Shown one piece after another: positions 1 to 8,060 of a stretch of DNA of 11,982 nucleotides. Both the position numbers and the translations under genes were made by a program. Source of the stretch: an uncultured Steroidobacter sp. (GTDB lineage: Bacteria; Pseudomonadota; Gammaproteobacteria; Steroidobacterales; Steroidobacteraceae); assembly GCA_946478975.1 (NCBI GenBank), contig CAMLEO010000224.1:1-11982 (forward strand), in the 5' to 3' direction. The notes under the pieces were generated by a model. That model was given only the letters and a program-made list of their open reading frames with translations. It was not told the DNA's origin and made no database searches. Each line of letters opens with the position of its first letter. Positions within the stretch are counted from its first letter, which is position 1.

Positions 1-366
1 ATCGAGCCCCAGCCAGCGGGGTTCGTGCGGCGATTCTTCGGTGTCCATGGGAACATCGGACAGCGTCGCCCGCACCACGCCAATCGCCCGATTCGGACCT
101 TGCGGCGTGACTCTGATGTCGTAATTGCGGCCGTGCTCGTGGAATCGAGCTTCGACCGGGATGCGGCCGGCGATACTGCGCCGGAGCAGCCGCTTGATGA
201 GCGTCGCGGTCGCGGGCGACCACGCACGTTCCAGTTTGTTGCCCGGTTCATCGCCGTGACCGAACAGGTCCGGCACGGCCTTGCCGCCGATGTGAGCGAC
301 GATCGTGCCGTCCCGGCGCATCAGAAACACCAGATCCGGAAGCAGATCGATCAATGCAGCGGACAT
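1..366 (-). CDS. N-terminal part of a PAS-domain sensory protein (partial, runs off the left edge)
   Basis: The minus-strand frame stays open from an ATG at 364-366 to the window edge, giving 122 residues. It starts MSAALIDLLPDLVFLMRRDG, which matches the usual opening of a PAS sensor domain (a 'lP-dlvf-i-rdG-i' pattern). It continues to about residue 105 with a strand resembling the PAS end (RNYDIRVTPQG, then IGVVRATLSD). Such domains sense small ligands, redox or partner proteins, and are commonly followed by a histidine kinase, GGDEF/EAL or other output domain. Here the output part lies outside the window, so the role is unknown. An in-frame stop lies 17 codons upstream with no other ATG or GTG between, so this start is the best one. 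The Shine-Dalgarno match is poor. No hydrophobic segment is visible in this part, so it may be cytosolic. The PAS call rests on pattern recognition only. Confidence 0.6.
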   Translation of the reverse strand, partial: MSAALIDLLPDLVFLMRRDGTIVAHIGGKAVPDLFGHGDEPGNKLERAWSPATATLIKRLLRRSIAGRIPVEARFHEHGRNYDIRVTPQGPNRAIGVVRATLSDVPMDTEESPHEPRWLGLD

Positions 367-542
367 TGCAGGCTCGCGGCCAAAGTTGCAGTTGAGCTGC
401 AGACTAGCGACGCGCCCTCACAGCCACTGTGAAGCGCTTCCGCCCCGCGGGGACCCCTCATGATTCTTGATTGGAAATTCGACGCACGTCGCGCTGGCGA
501 GGCGCATCAGTGTTCCCCCGAGCGCGATTTTGGGAAGAACGC
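367..542. other. Non-coding spacer between the PAS gene and the dipeptidase-like gene
   Basis: This 176-bp stretch separates the end of the M19 gene from the start of the PAS gene, both on the minus strand. It presumably holds the PAS gene promoter, but I see no clear -35/-10 or sigma-54 element. A short CCCCGCGGGG palindrome at 443-452 is present without a T-tract, so I do not call a terminator. Confidence 0.4.
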
Positions 543-1694
543 TCAGAGCCAGGTGGCGCCCAACAATCTTCGGAAGTTGGCACCGAGCACTGCCGTGATG
601 TTTTGTTCTGAGTAGCCGCGACGGAACAATGCCTCGGTGAGGTCGAACATCTTCTGCGGATGATCGAAGCCTTCGATATCGAGCTTGTCGCGAAATCCGT
701 AGCTCGCCTTGTACGAGCTTTTCAGCATCTTCAGCTGGTCCGGCGGCATGTCGTCGTAACCGTTGAGGTCCGAGTCGGAGCCGATGCCGACGTGCTCGAT
801 GCCCACCAGCTGCACCACGTGGTCGATGTGATCGATGATGTGTTCGAGCGTGGTCGGCTCGCGGTCGCGCACGAACATACGAACGCCGGTGATGCCCATC
901 ACGCCGCCTTTCGCCGCGAGCTTACGGATTGCTTCGTCGGTTTTCAGGCGGGGATGATCGAACAGCGCGCGGCAATTGGAATGCGTGATCGCGATGGGCT
1001 TGGGTGAAAGCTCGATGGCGTCCAGGGTCGTGCGTTCGCCGCAGTGGGACACGTCGATCAACATGCCCACGTCGTTCATCGCCTTGATGATCTCCACGCC
1101 GAAATCGGTAATGCCGCCGTCGACGCGTTCGGTGCTGCCGCTGCCGATGAGATTCTGCGAGTTGTATGTCAGCTGCGCGCAGCGCTGGCCCAGCTGGTAA
1201 TAACTCTTGACGTCGGCGGGCGTGCGGAAATGGTCGGCGTTCTGCACGCCCATGATCACGGCGACTTTGCGCTCGGCCTTGGCGCGATCCAGGTCCGCCG
1301 CCCGGCCGACCAGCGAGAACACATGCGAGTTCCTGCCGGCGTAGCCCTGCCAGGCGGCGATGAACTGCAGCGTCTCCTCGACCACCTGCGGCCCGCCGGT
1401 GCCGATGGAGTTGTGAAAGGCGTTGATGCCGCAGGTCCGAAACATCGTGGCCTCCTCCTCCGTGAGCGGATTCGCGTAGGCCTCGGGCGAAAAGTTGATC
1501 TTGAGCGGCGCCAGCATGTCGATGACCAGCGAGCGCTCGATCACGCGCATCGTCTTCGCGGAATATTTCTTGGGCGAGGCGGCGAACACCTGGTAGCGAC
1601 CGGTGTTGATCATCGGCCCCGCGACGCTGAGCGCAGTCACCGCCGCTGCGGACCTGAGCACATCACGACGAGTCATGGAGGATTTGATCGTCAT
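543..1694 (-). CDS. Tat-exported peptidase M19 (renal/membrane dipeptidase) family protein with altered metal ligands
   Basis: 383 aa, about the usual M19 length. Residues 8-26 (TRRDVLRSAAAVTALSVAG) form a twin-arginine signal with a hydrophobic core, so the protein is probably exported folded to the periplasm. Family motifs are clear: IDVSHCGERTTLDAIE (213-228, His217), ITHSNCRALFDHPR (236-249, His238) and GIGSDSD (303-309). These correspond to the two histidine zinc ligands and the Asp region of renal dipeptidase. Two other ligand sites differ. The early His-x-Asp motif is replaced by IDMLAPL (58-64), and the bridging Glu position reads GVQNADH (149-155), with Gln151. Classical members hydrolyse dipeptides or some beta-lactams; whether this one keeps two metals is doubtful. 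The start ATG overlaps the stop of the upstream acetyltransferase gene (ATGA), indicating translational coupling, and a GAGG lies 9 nt upstream. Family call firm, substrate unknown. Confidence 0.88.
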   Translation of the reverse strand: MTIKSSMTRRDVLRSAAAVTALSVAGPMINTGRYQVFAASPKKYSAKTMRVIERSLVIDMLAPLKINFSPEAYANPLTEEEATMFRTCGINAFHNSIGTGGPQVVEETLQFIAAWQGYAGRNSHVFSLVGRAADLDRAKAERKVAVIMGVQNADHFRTPADVKSYYQLGQRCAQLTYNSQNLIGSGSTERVDGGITDFGVEIIKAMNDVGMLIDVSHCGERTTLDAIELSPKPIAITHSNCRALFDHPRLKTDEAIRKLAAKGGVMGITGVRMFVRDREPTTLEHIIDHIDHVVQLVGIEHVGIGSDSDLNGYDDMPPDQLKMLKSSYKASYGFRDKLDIEGFDHPQKMFDLTEALFRRGYSEQNITAVLGANFRRLLGATWL

Positions 1695-2128
1695 CCCTGC
1701 GAACCTCGCTTGTATAACTCCAGCCGAACCTCACCGTGTGCGCCGGGGCCCGTCACGCGCCAGCCCGCCGCTTCATAGAAACGCTGCGCGCGAGTCCCAG
1801 GGTCGGTCGTCAGCCACAAACGCTCATGGCCTTGCTGCCACAGCCAGCTCACCATCTCATCATGCAGCTCCCGCCCGAAGCCGCGGCCTTCGAAGCCAGG
1901 TTCGACGAACAGTGCCCAGATGCTGGCGTTGCTCGCATCGCCGACGGCGAACGCAACGATTGTTCCGTCCACTTCGACCACCCAGCCGCGGCCGCGCGAT
2001 TCGATGGCATCGATGTAATCTGCATCGGTCAGCTGCATGCTCACCAGCCGGTTCTCCTGAACCGACATGCGCACGCGATGCATCCCTGGAATGTCCGCCC
2101 GCCCGGCGGATCTTTGCAGCGCTTTCAT
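1691..2128 (-). CDS. GNAT-family N-acetyltransferase
   Basis: 145 aa, a single GNAT domain of ordinary size. The acetyl-CoA pyrophosphate-binding motif is visible as LFVEPGFEGRGFGREL (73-88), with the R/Q-x-x-G-x-G/A core in GRGFG. It is followed by the helix HDEMVSWLWQQG and the C-terminal LTTDPGTRAQRFYEAAGW (107-124) typical of the fold. GNAT enzymes move an acetyl group from acetyl-CoA to an amine of a small molecule, peptide or antibiotic; the substrate here cannot be read. I keep the upstream ATG because residues 8-20 (AGRADIPGMHRVR) still align with the family's N-terminal strand; Met16 is the only nearby alternative. It is the first gene of an operon with the M19 protein (4-bp overlap). 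It is divergent from arsC across only 32 bp, so the two promoters must overlap. Confidence 0.88.
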   Translation of the reverse strand: MKALQRSAGRADIPGMHRVRMSVQENRLVSMQLTDADYIDAIESRGRGWVVEVDGTIVAFAVGDASNASIWALFVEPGFEGRGFGRELHDEMVSWLWQQGHERLWLTTDPGTRAQRFYEAAGWRVTGPGAHGEVRLELYKRGSQG

Positions 2129-2160
2129 GTGTAATTGGGAGTATGCGCTAAACTCCGTTC
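2129..2160. promoter_or_regulatory. Compact divergent promoter gap between the GNAT gene and arsC
   Basis: Only 32 bp separate the two start codons, so any promoters must overlap each other or extend into the coding sequences. I see no confident -35/-10 pair, operator dyad or strong ribosome binding site in either direction. This is recorded as a shared control region by geometry, not by motif. Confidence 0.35.
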
Positions 2161-2544
2161 ATGAGCACCCCAAGCAGCGATGTCACGATCTACCACAACC
2201 CGGCCTGCGGCACCTCCCGGAACACGCTGGCCCTGCTTCGCAATGCCGGCATCGAGCCGCGTGTCATCGAATACCTGAAAACGCCGCCCGATCGGGCGAC
2301 GTTGATGGATCTATTGGCACGCACGAAGCTGACGCCTCGCGAGCTGTTGCGTGAGAAGGAAGCGGCCAAGCTGGGGCTGCCGGACCCGGCCACCTGGAGC
2401 GACGCCGAAATCATCGATCGGATGCTCCAGCATCCGATCTTGATGAATCGTCCCATCGTCATCACGCCGCTCGGCGCGGTGCTGAGCCGTCCGGCGGAAA
2501 CCGTGTTGAAGATTCTGCCGTCGTGGAGAAACAGCCGGGATTGA
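2161..2544 (+). CDS. arsC: Glutaredoxin-type arsenate reductase (ArsC)
   Basis: 127 aa, thioredoxin-fold ArsC of the glutaredoxin/glutathione-dependent class, which reduces arsenate to arsenite in the cytoplasm. The N-terminal TIYHNPACGTSRNTL (9-23) carries the catalytic cysteine, Cys16, equivalent to Cys12 of the plasmid R773 enzyme. The three anion-binding arginines of that family are also present: Arg64 (ELLR), Arg97 (MNRP) and Arg110 (LSRP). The block LQHPILMNRPIVITPLGAVLSRPAE (89-113) is strongly family-like. It is slightly shorter than the R773 protein (about 140 aa) at the C-terminus. No arsR, arsB or acr3 is adjacent, so it is a solitary copy, and its regulation is not evident. It is convergent with the nitrate operon; the two stop codons lie about 20 bp apart around a hairpin. 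Confidence 0.93.
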   Translation: MSTPSSDVTIYHNPACGTSRNTLALLRNAGIEPRVIEYLKTPPDRATLMDLLARTKLTPRELLREKEAAKLGLPDPATWSDAEIIDRMLQHPILMNRPIVITPLGAVLSRPAETVLKILPSWRNSRD

Positions 2545-2556
2545 GCTCCCGGCTGT
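2531..2556 (-). terminator. Hairpin at the convergent arsC / nitrate operon ends
   Basis: A perfect 10-bp inverted repeat (ACAGCCGGGA / TCCCGGCTGT) with a 6-nt loop lies between the two convergent stop codons; the arsC stop TGA sits in the loop. Read on the minus strand it is followed by TTTCTCC, so it plausibly ends the nrt operon transcript just after the porin gene. On the plus strand there is no T-run, so it is a poor terminator for arsC. Confidence 0.6.
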
Positions 2557-2563
2557 CCGGCCA

Positions 2564-3826
2564 TTACCAAACGTATTCGAGCTGCACCCAGAACTTGGTC
2601 GTGTCCTGGTAGGCCGCCGGCGTTTTGCCTTCGTGGCCATCGTAGTCGGCGTACTTGAGCAGGCCGACGAAACGTTTGTATTTGGCCTGCAGCTGCAGAT
2701 CGACTTCGGTGCCGAGATCGAACGACAGCCGCTGCGACTCGAAGTCGCGGTACACGACGTTCGCCGATAATGTATCCAGCATCGCCACGCCCTTGGCCGT
2801 GTAGCCGAGGCCGACGTACTTGTCGTCGATGCCATTCGCCGGCGTGGTCAGGAACTTGTCCGCCCAGCCGTGAAAGCGATGCATGGTCGCAAGCGGCGTC
2901 GAGAAGCCGACCACGCCGTTGCCTTCCATCACTTCTCTTCCCAGCGTGATGCCGTACTGGCGATACGTGGTCGTCACTTCGGCCGAGTAATAGCCCAGGT
3001 CGATATTGAGCGGATTGGAGCCGTAATCCGACTGAGTTGCATACGTGGCCGCGTAAGCGATTTTCACCTTGCTGAGCGGACGCTCACCGGCGAATCGGGC
3101 GCCGAACGTTTCGGTCGATACGCGCGTGGGATTGAGCGCCGCGGGAACGTATGTAATGGGATCGAAATCCAGCCAGTAGCCGAAGCCGGTGAGCTTGCCG
3201 AAGCTGAAGTTGTAAGAAGCGTTCGCGAGCACGCCGTCGCCGTGATAGCGCCCCTGCGGCGAGTCTTTGCCGAAGATGCGATTGACCTGGTTCAGATACG
3301 TCACATCCAGCGTCACCGGCGCGAGCGGCTTGTTCACGATGCGGACGGCATCGAACGTTTGCTCGTTCTGGCGCCAGCCCACATTGCCGACGAAGCGTTG
3401 ATCGTCGAGCAGAATGCGCTGCCTGCCGATGGTCACGGTCGTGTTGGCCAGCGACGTATTCACCAGCTGCAGCCGATTGATCTCTTCGCTTTCCGGATCC
3501 GGAATCACGGGATAGCTGGCGTTATGCGTGCGTGCGGTGTCGTCTCGGTAGTCGCCGCTGAGATGCGTGACTGCCTCACCTTCTGCCAGCAAGCTGGTAT
3601 TCCAGGCCTTGCCGGTTTCGAAACCCAGCCGCACGCGCAATGTTTCCGCGTCGGCCTCTTCGGCCATGGGCGTTTGCTCCACATCTTCATAGCGCAAGCG
3701 GGCGTCGAAGATGGGCTTGGACTCCGAGAACGCACCGCCGATGGCGCCGAGATCGGCTGCACCGGCCCAGCCCGGCGTCGATAAGGCCAGCAGAATGCCG
3801 AAACGTAAGCTGTGTGATTTCATCAT
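2564..3826 (-). CDS. Outer-membrane channel of the alginate-export (AlgE-like) family in the nitrate operon
   Basis: 420 aa from the chosen start. Residues 1-23 (MMKSHSLRFGILLALSTPGWAGA) are a Sec signal peptide with a likely cut near AGA-AD. The mature protein shows alternating beta-strand patterns such as FDARLRYEDV and LRVRLGFETG. It carries the block TIGRQRILLDDQRFVGNVGWRQNEQTFDAVRI, which I recognise from alginate-export-type porins. The chain ends in an aromatic (QLEYVW), as expected for a BAM-inserted barrel. A longer frame begins at 3853, but a strong GGGGAGGG at 3832-3839 sits 5 nt before the double ATG at 3821-3826, so that is the real start. It follows the ATPase gene by 31 bp in the same direction and so belongs to the nrt operon. 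A role in letting nitrate or nitrite through the outer membrane is inferred from position only. Confidence 0.8.
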   Translation of the reverse strand: MMKSHSLRFGILLALSTPGWAGAADLGAIGGAFSESKPIFDARLRYEDVEQTPMAEEADAETLRVRLGFETGKAWNTSLLAEGEAVTHLSGDYRDDTARTHNASYPVIPDPESEEINRLQLVNTSLANTTVTIGRQRILLDDQRFVGNVGWRQNEQTFDAVRIVNKPLAPVTLDVTYLNQVNRIFGKDSPQGRYHGDGVLANASYNFSFGKLTGFGYWLDFDPITYVPAALNPTRVSTETFGARFAGERPLSKVKIAYAATYATQSDYGSNPLNIDLGYYSAEVTTTYRQYGITLGREVMEGNGVVGFSTPLATMHRFHGWADKFLTTPANGIDDKYVGLGYTAKGVAMLDTLSANVVYRDFESQRLSFDLGTEVDLQLQAKYKRFVGLLKYADYDGHEGKTPAAYQDTTKFWVQLEYVW

Positions 3827-3831
3827 GAACG

Positions 3832-3839
3832 CCCTCCCC
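3832..3839 (-). promoter_or_regulatory. Strong Shine-Dalgarno of the porin gene
   Basis: The minus strand reads GGGGAGGG followed by CGTTC and the ATG ATG pair. This near-ideal site fixes the porin start at 3826 and rules out the 27-nt longer frame. It lies in the 31-bp gap after the ATPase stop, allowing efficient translation of this last operon gene. Confidence 0.75.
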
Positions 3840-3857
3840 GAGCGTCGTTTCATTCGT

Positions 3858-5534
3858 TTATGCGGCGTGAGTGTGCTGCTGCTCGCACGATTCCAGGAAT
3901 GCGAGCAACTCCTTGCGATACCCGTAGTATCTCGGATGCTCCAGCAGCGCCTTGCGTGTCCGCGGACGCGGCAGGTCGATCTCCAGGATGCGTCCGATGC
4001 GAGCGTTCGGACCGTTGGTCATCATCACGACCCGGTCCGCGAGCAGAATCGCTTCGTCGACGTCATGTGTGACGCAGATCGCAGTCACTTGATTGCGCTT
4101 CCACACCTCCATGAGCACCTCCTGCAACTCCCAGCGCGTCAGAGCGTCGAGCATGCCGAAGGGCTCATCCAGCAGCAGCAGCTTGGGTGAAAGCGCAAAT
4201 GCCCGCGCCAGGCCGACGCGTTGTTTCATGCCGTTCGAGAGCTCGCCGGCTCTTTTGTCGAGCACGTCGCCGAGCCCCACTCGGGACAGGTAGTACTCAA
4301 CGATGTCCCGGCGCTCTTCTTCGCTGGCGTGCGGATAAACCTGGTTCACGCCCAACGCCACGTTCTCGCGTGCAGTGAGCCACGGCAGCAGGCTGGGTGC
4401 TTGAAACACGACGCCGCGATCGGGCCCGGCCGATGTGACTTCCCTGGCGTCGAGCGTGATGCCGCCATCGGTCACGTCACTCAAGCCTGCAACCATCGAC
4501 AGCACCGTCGATTTGCCGCAACCCGAGTGGCCGATCAGCGAAATGAACTCGCCTTTGCGAATATCCAGCCGGAAGCGATCCACGACGGTGAGCGGCCCCT
4601 TCGGAGTCGGATACACCTTGGTCACATCGTAGAACTCGACGAACTTGTTCAGGTTCTCCGCGGGCTTGGGACGCGATGCGCGCCGGACCGACTTCGGCAC
4701 TGGCGGGTCAATCGGCACGACATCGGGCAATGCTCTAGTGACAGGCGCGCTCGCGTTACGCTGCGAGCCCAAGCCCATCAGGTACTGCGAGATCTGCGCG
4801 CGCAGGCGACGATACGTCTCGTCCTGATTCACAGACATTCGATCGCGAGGACGAGGCATATCCACTTTGAACTCGCGCCCCAACGTCGCACGCGGCCCGG
4901 GCTCGAGCGCGATGATTCGGTCGGCGAGCAACAACGCCTCGTCCACATCGTTGGTCACCAGGATCACCGTCTTGCGCTGGCGCTCCCAGATCGCTTCGAT
5001 TTCGTCCTGGAGACGCGCACGAGTGAGCGCATCGAGCGCGGACAGCGGCTCGTCGAGCAACAGGATCTGCGGATCCATCGCGAGCGCGCGAGCAACCGCA
5101 ACTCGCTGGCGCATGCCGCCGGAAAGCTCCGCCGGCCGCCGGTCCACTGCGTGTGACAAACCCACCATGTCTACGTATTTGCGAACGTGAGCACGTCGCT
5201 GCTCCGCCGACCACTGAGGAAACACACTGTCTACTGCGAGAGCCACATTGCTCTCGACCGACAGCCACGGCAGCAACGAATAGTTTTGAAACACCACGCC
5301 CCGATCCGGACCGGGCTCGGTGACGCGCTGGCCTTTGAACAGCACCTCGCCCGAGTCCGGCGGGATCAGCCCGGCAATGGTAGAGATCAATGTTGTTTTA
5401 CCGCTGCCGGAAAAACCGACGATGGCGACAAACTCGCCCTCGCGGATGCTCAGATTCACGTCGCTGAGCACCTCGACTCTATGCTCCCCCGAGCCATAAC
5501 CTTTGCTGACCGACTTGAGCTCCAGGATTGACAT
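3858..5534 (-). CDS. Nitrate ABC transporter ATPase, tandem fusion of two nucleotide-binding domains (NrtC/NrtD type)
   Basis: 558 aa, twice the normal ATPase length, containing two complete ABC domains joined by a Pro/Arg-rich linker (about 255-295). Domain 1: Walker [10 protein letters not shown] (40-48), Q-loop Gln83, signature LSGGMRQR (137-144), Walker B ILLLDEP (157-163). Domain 2: Walker [10 protein letters not shown] (335-343), Q-loop Gln378, signature LSNGMKQR (432-439), Walker B LLLLDEP (452-458), H-loop His490 in VTHD. Domain 1 has VTND, with Asn195, where the switch histidine should be. Each domain resembles the nitrate/taurine/sulfonate importer ATPases, and the pair would form an intramolecular dimer driving NrtB. 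The ATG lies 10 bp after the nrtB stop. AAAGGAG overlaps that stop as its ribosome binding site, so expression is coupled. Cyanobacteria encode the two ATPases separately as NrtC and NrtD, hence no single symbol is given. Confidence 0.92.
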   Translation of the reverse strand: MSILELKSVSKGYGSGEHRVEVLSDVNLSIREGEFVAIVGFSGSGKTTLISTIAGLIPPDSGEVLFKGQRVTEPGPDRGVVFQNYSLLPWLSVESNVALAVDSVFPQWSAEQRRAHVRKYVDMVGLSHAVDRRPAELSGGMRQRVAVARALAMDPQILLLDEPLSALDALTRARLQDEIEAIWERQRKTVILVTNDVDEALLLADRIIALEPGPRATLGREFKVDMPRPRDRMSVNQDETYRRLRAQISQYLMGLGSQRNASAPVTRALPDVVPIDPPVPKSVRRASRPKPAENLNKFVEFYDVTKVYPTPKGPLTVVDRFRLDIRKGEFISLIGHSGCGKSTVLSMVAGLSDVTDGGITLDAREVTSAGPDRGVVFQAPSLLPWLTARENVALGVNQVYPHASEEERRDIVEYYLSRVGLGDVLDKRAGELSNGMKQRVGLARAFALSPKLLLLDEPFGMLDALTRWELQEVLMEVWKRNQVTAICVTHDVDEAILLADRVVMMTNGPNARIGRILEIDLPRPRTRKALLEHPRYYGYRKELLAFLESCEQQHTHAA

Positions 5535-5544
5535 GCACGCTCCT

Positions 5545-6675
5545 TTAGCGCCGCGCGCCGAAGTCGAGCAGGCTCTGCAGCGTATGCATGACCCGATCGA
5601 GCAGGAAGCCGATGATGCCGATGGTCAGCACCGCGACCATCAGTCGCGCCAGCGAATCGGAGCTGCCGTTCTGGAACTCGTCCCAAACGAATTTTCCCAA
5701 GCCCGGATTCTGCGCCAGCATCTCCGCAGCGATCAGCACCATCCAGCCCACGCCCAGCGACAAACGCATGCCGGTGAAGATCAGCGGCAGCGACGACGGC
5801 AGCACCAGCTTGAACAGCTTGGTCGTCCATTTGAGCTGCAACACGCGCGACACATTCAGCAGATCACGGTCGATGGAGCCAACGCCGACGCCAGTGTTGA
5901 TGAGCGTGGGCCACAGCGAGCACAGCGTCACCGTAATCGAGGAAATCACAAACGACTTCTCGAACATCGGGTCCGCGGTTACGTACACCGCGCTCACGAT
6001 GATCGTCACCAGCGGCAGCCACGCCAGCGGCGATACGGGCTTGAAGATCTGAATCAACAGGTTCAGCGCCGCATTGATGCTCGCACTCAGGCCGCACAGG
6101 ATGCCCAATGGCACCGCGACCAGCGTCGCCAGCAGGAAGCCGGTGAACACGGTTTTCAAGCTGGTGCGGATCTGGTCGATGTACGTCGGCTTGCCCGTGT
6201 ACTTGACCACGCGGATCTCTGCGTTTGGATCCTTCGCCAGCTTCTCGGCATTGCGCTTCGCCTGGCGCTCGTAGAACGCCGCTGCCTTCTCACGCTCAGC
6301 TTTGTGATCTACCCACAGGCTGTGCGCCTGGCTCAACACTGCCATCGGGCCGGGAATCTGTCCGAGGCTGGTTTGAATACGCGTCGACAGCTGGCTCCAG
6401 GCAAATAGAAACACCGCGATCGCGACCAGCGGAATGCCGAGCAAGCGCCACAGCTCTTGCAGCTGTTGCCGCGGATTCTCACCTCGCGTCAAGCGAATGA
6501 TCGGATTGATGAAGCCCAAGCCGATCGCCGTGAACAGCTTGTAAGCGCGCAGCAGCCACAACGGATCCTGCGTCTTGGGCCTGCTCGGTTGCGAGGGCGG
6601 CGGCAGTTCGGGCGCGGCGCTCGCGACCGGCTCCGGCGGCGGCTCCTGCTTGATTGCCAACGTGGAGGTGGACAT
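5545..6675 (-). CDS. nrtB: Nitrate ABC transporter permease (NrtB-like)
   Basis: 376 aa inner-membrane permease of the binding-protein-dependent transport family. A first membrane span is near 79-95, and the core domain with five or more spans runs from about 170 to 362. The ATPase-coupling loop lies around [33 protein letters not shown] (274-306), with the conserved LPSSLP and following G. It is about 100 residues longer than cyanobacterial NrtB. The extra length comes from a Pro-rich cytoplasmic N-terminus (11-38) and a charged segment rich in Lys, Glu and Ala (about 123-165) between spans 1 and 2. The start codon shares its A with the nrtA stop (TGATG), implying translational coupling, and the ATPase gene follows after 10 bp. 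It should form the nitrate/nitrite path across the inner membrane. Related cyanate or taurine permeases are possible in principle, but NrtA and NasST next door favour nitrate. Confidence 0.9.
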   Translation of the reverse strand: MSTSTLAIKQEPPPEPVASAAPELPPPSQPSRPKTQDPLWLLRAYKLFTAIGLGFINPIIRLTRGENPRQQLQELWRLLGIPLVAIAVFLFAWSQLSTRIQTSLGQIPGPMAVLSQAHSLWVDHKAEREKAAAFYERQAKRNAEKLAKDPNAEIRVVKYTGKPTYIDQIRTSLKTVFTGFLLATLVAVPLGILCGLSASINAALNLLIQIFKPVSPLAWLPLVTIIVSAVYVTADPMFEKSFVISSITVTLCSLWPTLINTGVGVGSIDRDLLNVSRVLQLKWTTKLFKLVLPSSLPLIFTGMRLSLGVGWMVLIAAEMLAQNPGLGKFVWDEFQNGSSDSLARLMVAVLTIGIIGFLLDRVMHTLQSLLDFGARR

Positions 6676-8060
6676 CAGGTCGCTCCCTGCTTGGTGACGA
6701 CGTTGCCGCCTTCGATCACCTGGCCCTGTTTCAAACCGATCTGCAGCTTTTGCAAATATTCATTCGGCTTGCGGCCGTCGTACTCGATGCCATCGATGAA
6801 CTCCTTGGTCGGAGCACGGAAGCCGTCGGTATCGAACGGAAAATCTTCCTTCTTGGCTTTGTTCTCTTCGATCAGCATGCGCGCGGCACGCAGGTACGGT
6901 TCGGTGCGATACACGCGCTTGGCCGTTTCGATGTACCACTGATCGGTCTGGCTCTCCGGGATCTGCCCCCAGCGCCGCATCTGGGTCAGGTACCAGATCG
7001 CATCGCTGTAGTACGGATAGGTCGCGTAGTAGCGGAAGAACACGTTGAAGTCCGGCACGCTGCGCTTGTCGCCGCGGCCGAACTCGAACGTTCCCGTCAT
7101 GCTGTTGGCGATGACTCGATAGTCGGCACCGACGTACTCGGGCCGCGACAGGATTTGCGCGGCTTCTTTGCGATTGGCGCCGTTGTTTGCATCCAGCCAG
7201 ATGCCGGCCCGGATCAGCGCCTTGATGAGCGCGAGATGGGTGTTCGGATTCTTCTCCGCCCAGGCGCGCGTGACGCCGAACACTTTCTCCGGATTGTTCT
7301 TCCAGATTTCCGCGTCGGTGACCACGGGTACGCCCACGCCTTTGAAGATCGCCTGTTGGTTCCAGGGCTCGCCGACGCAGTAACCGCTGATCGTGCCCGC
7401 TTCCAGCGCGGCCGGCATTTGCGGCGGCGGCGTTACGGACAGAAACACATCGGCTTTGATCTGTCCGGACACATCGCTGGGCGAGTAAAAGCCCGGGTGC
7501 AAGCCGCCGGCTGCCAGCCAGTAACGCAACTCATAATTGTGCGTCGAGACCGGGAACACCATCGCCATGCGAAACGGCTTGCCCGCTGCTTTGAACGCAT
7601 CGACTGCGGGCTTGAGTGCGTCGGCCTTGATCGGATGCACCGGCTTGCCCTGCGCATCCACCGCGAGCTTCGGCTTCATCAGGTTCCACACTTCGTTGGA
7701 AACAGTGGTCGCATTGCCGTTCAGATCCATACTGAACGAAGTCACGACCTCAGCCTTGGTGCCGACACCAATGGTCGCGCCGAGCGGCTGACCCGCGAGC
7801 ATGTGCGCACCGTCGAGCTCGCCGGTGATGACGCGGTCCAGAATCACCTTCCAGTTCGCTTGCGGCTCCAATGTGACATACAGGCCTTCGTCTTCGAAAA
7901 AGCCTTTCTCATAGGCGATGGCGAGCGGTGCCATGTCGGTGAGCTTGATGAAGCCGATCTTGAGTTGTTCTTTTTCCAGTTTCAGCTCGGCGGCGGAAAC
8001 AGTACTCGCCGCGAGCGCCGCGAACACCAGCAGTGCGGATTTCAAATAATCGTTGGACAT
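6675..8060 (-). CDS. nrtA: Periplasmic nitrate-binding protein (NrtA)
   Basis: 461 aa from the ATG at 8058-8060. A Sec signal occupies residues 1-24 ([19 protein letters not shown]); there is no lipobox cysteine, so this is a soluble periplasmic protein, unlike the cyanobacterial lipoprotein. Family blocks: [26 protein letters not shown] near the N-terminus, NWKVI (Trp70), [18 protein letters not shown] (His174), GYCVGEPWN and NNPEKVFG (Lys259). The Trp, His and Lys match positions I recall as nitrate contacts in Synechocystis NrtA. A longer TTG frame reaches 8099 but would begin inside the leader terminator's T-run, so I reject it; GGGGAG at 8072-8077 lies 11 nt before the ATG. First gene of the nrt operon, preceded by a sigma-54 promoter and a terminator leader. 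It is homologous to NasS next door. Confidence 0.95.
   Translation of the reverse strand: MSNDYLKSALLVFAALAASTVSAAELKLEKEQLKIGFIKLTDMAPLAIAYEKGFFEDEGLYVTLEPQANWKVILDRVITGELDGAHMLAGQPLGATIGVGTKAEVVTSFSMDLNGNATTVSNEVWNLMKPKLAVDAQGKPVHPIKADALKPAVDAFKAAGKPFRMAMVFPVSTHNYELRYWLAAGGLHPGFYSPSDVSGQIKADVFLSVTPPPQMPAALEAGTISGYCVGEPWNQQAIFKGVGVPVVTDAEIWKNNPEKVFGVTRAWAEKNPNTHLALIKALIRAGIWLDANNGANRKEAAQILSRPEYVGADYRVIANSMTGTFEFGRGDKRSVPDFNVFFRYYATYPYYSDAIWYLTQMRRWGQIPESQTDQWYIETAKRVYRTEPYLRAARMLIEENKAKKEDFPFDTDGFRAPTKEFIDGIEYDGRKPNEYLQKLQIGLKQGQVIEGGNVVTKQGAT

Noticed and set aside
25..432. Open frame on the plus strand
   Set aside because: It lies antisense to the PAS-like gene, and its Arg/His-rich translation has no recognisable fold. 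The minus-strand frame is the coherent one.
4221..5156. 311-codon plus-strand frame, opposite the tandem ATPase
   Set aside because: Antisense to a gene with two complete sets of ABC motifs; the composition is low in hydrophobic core residues and has no domain.
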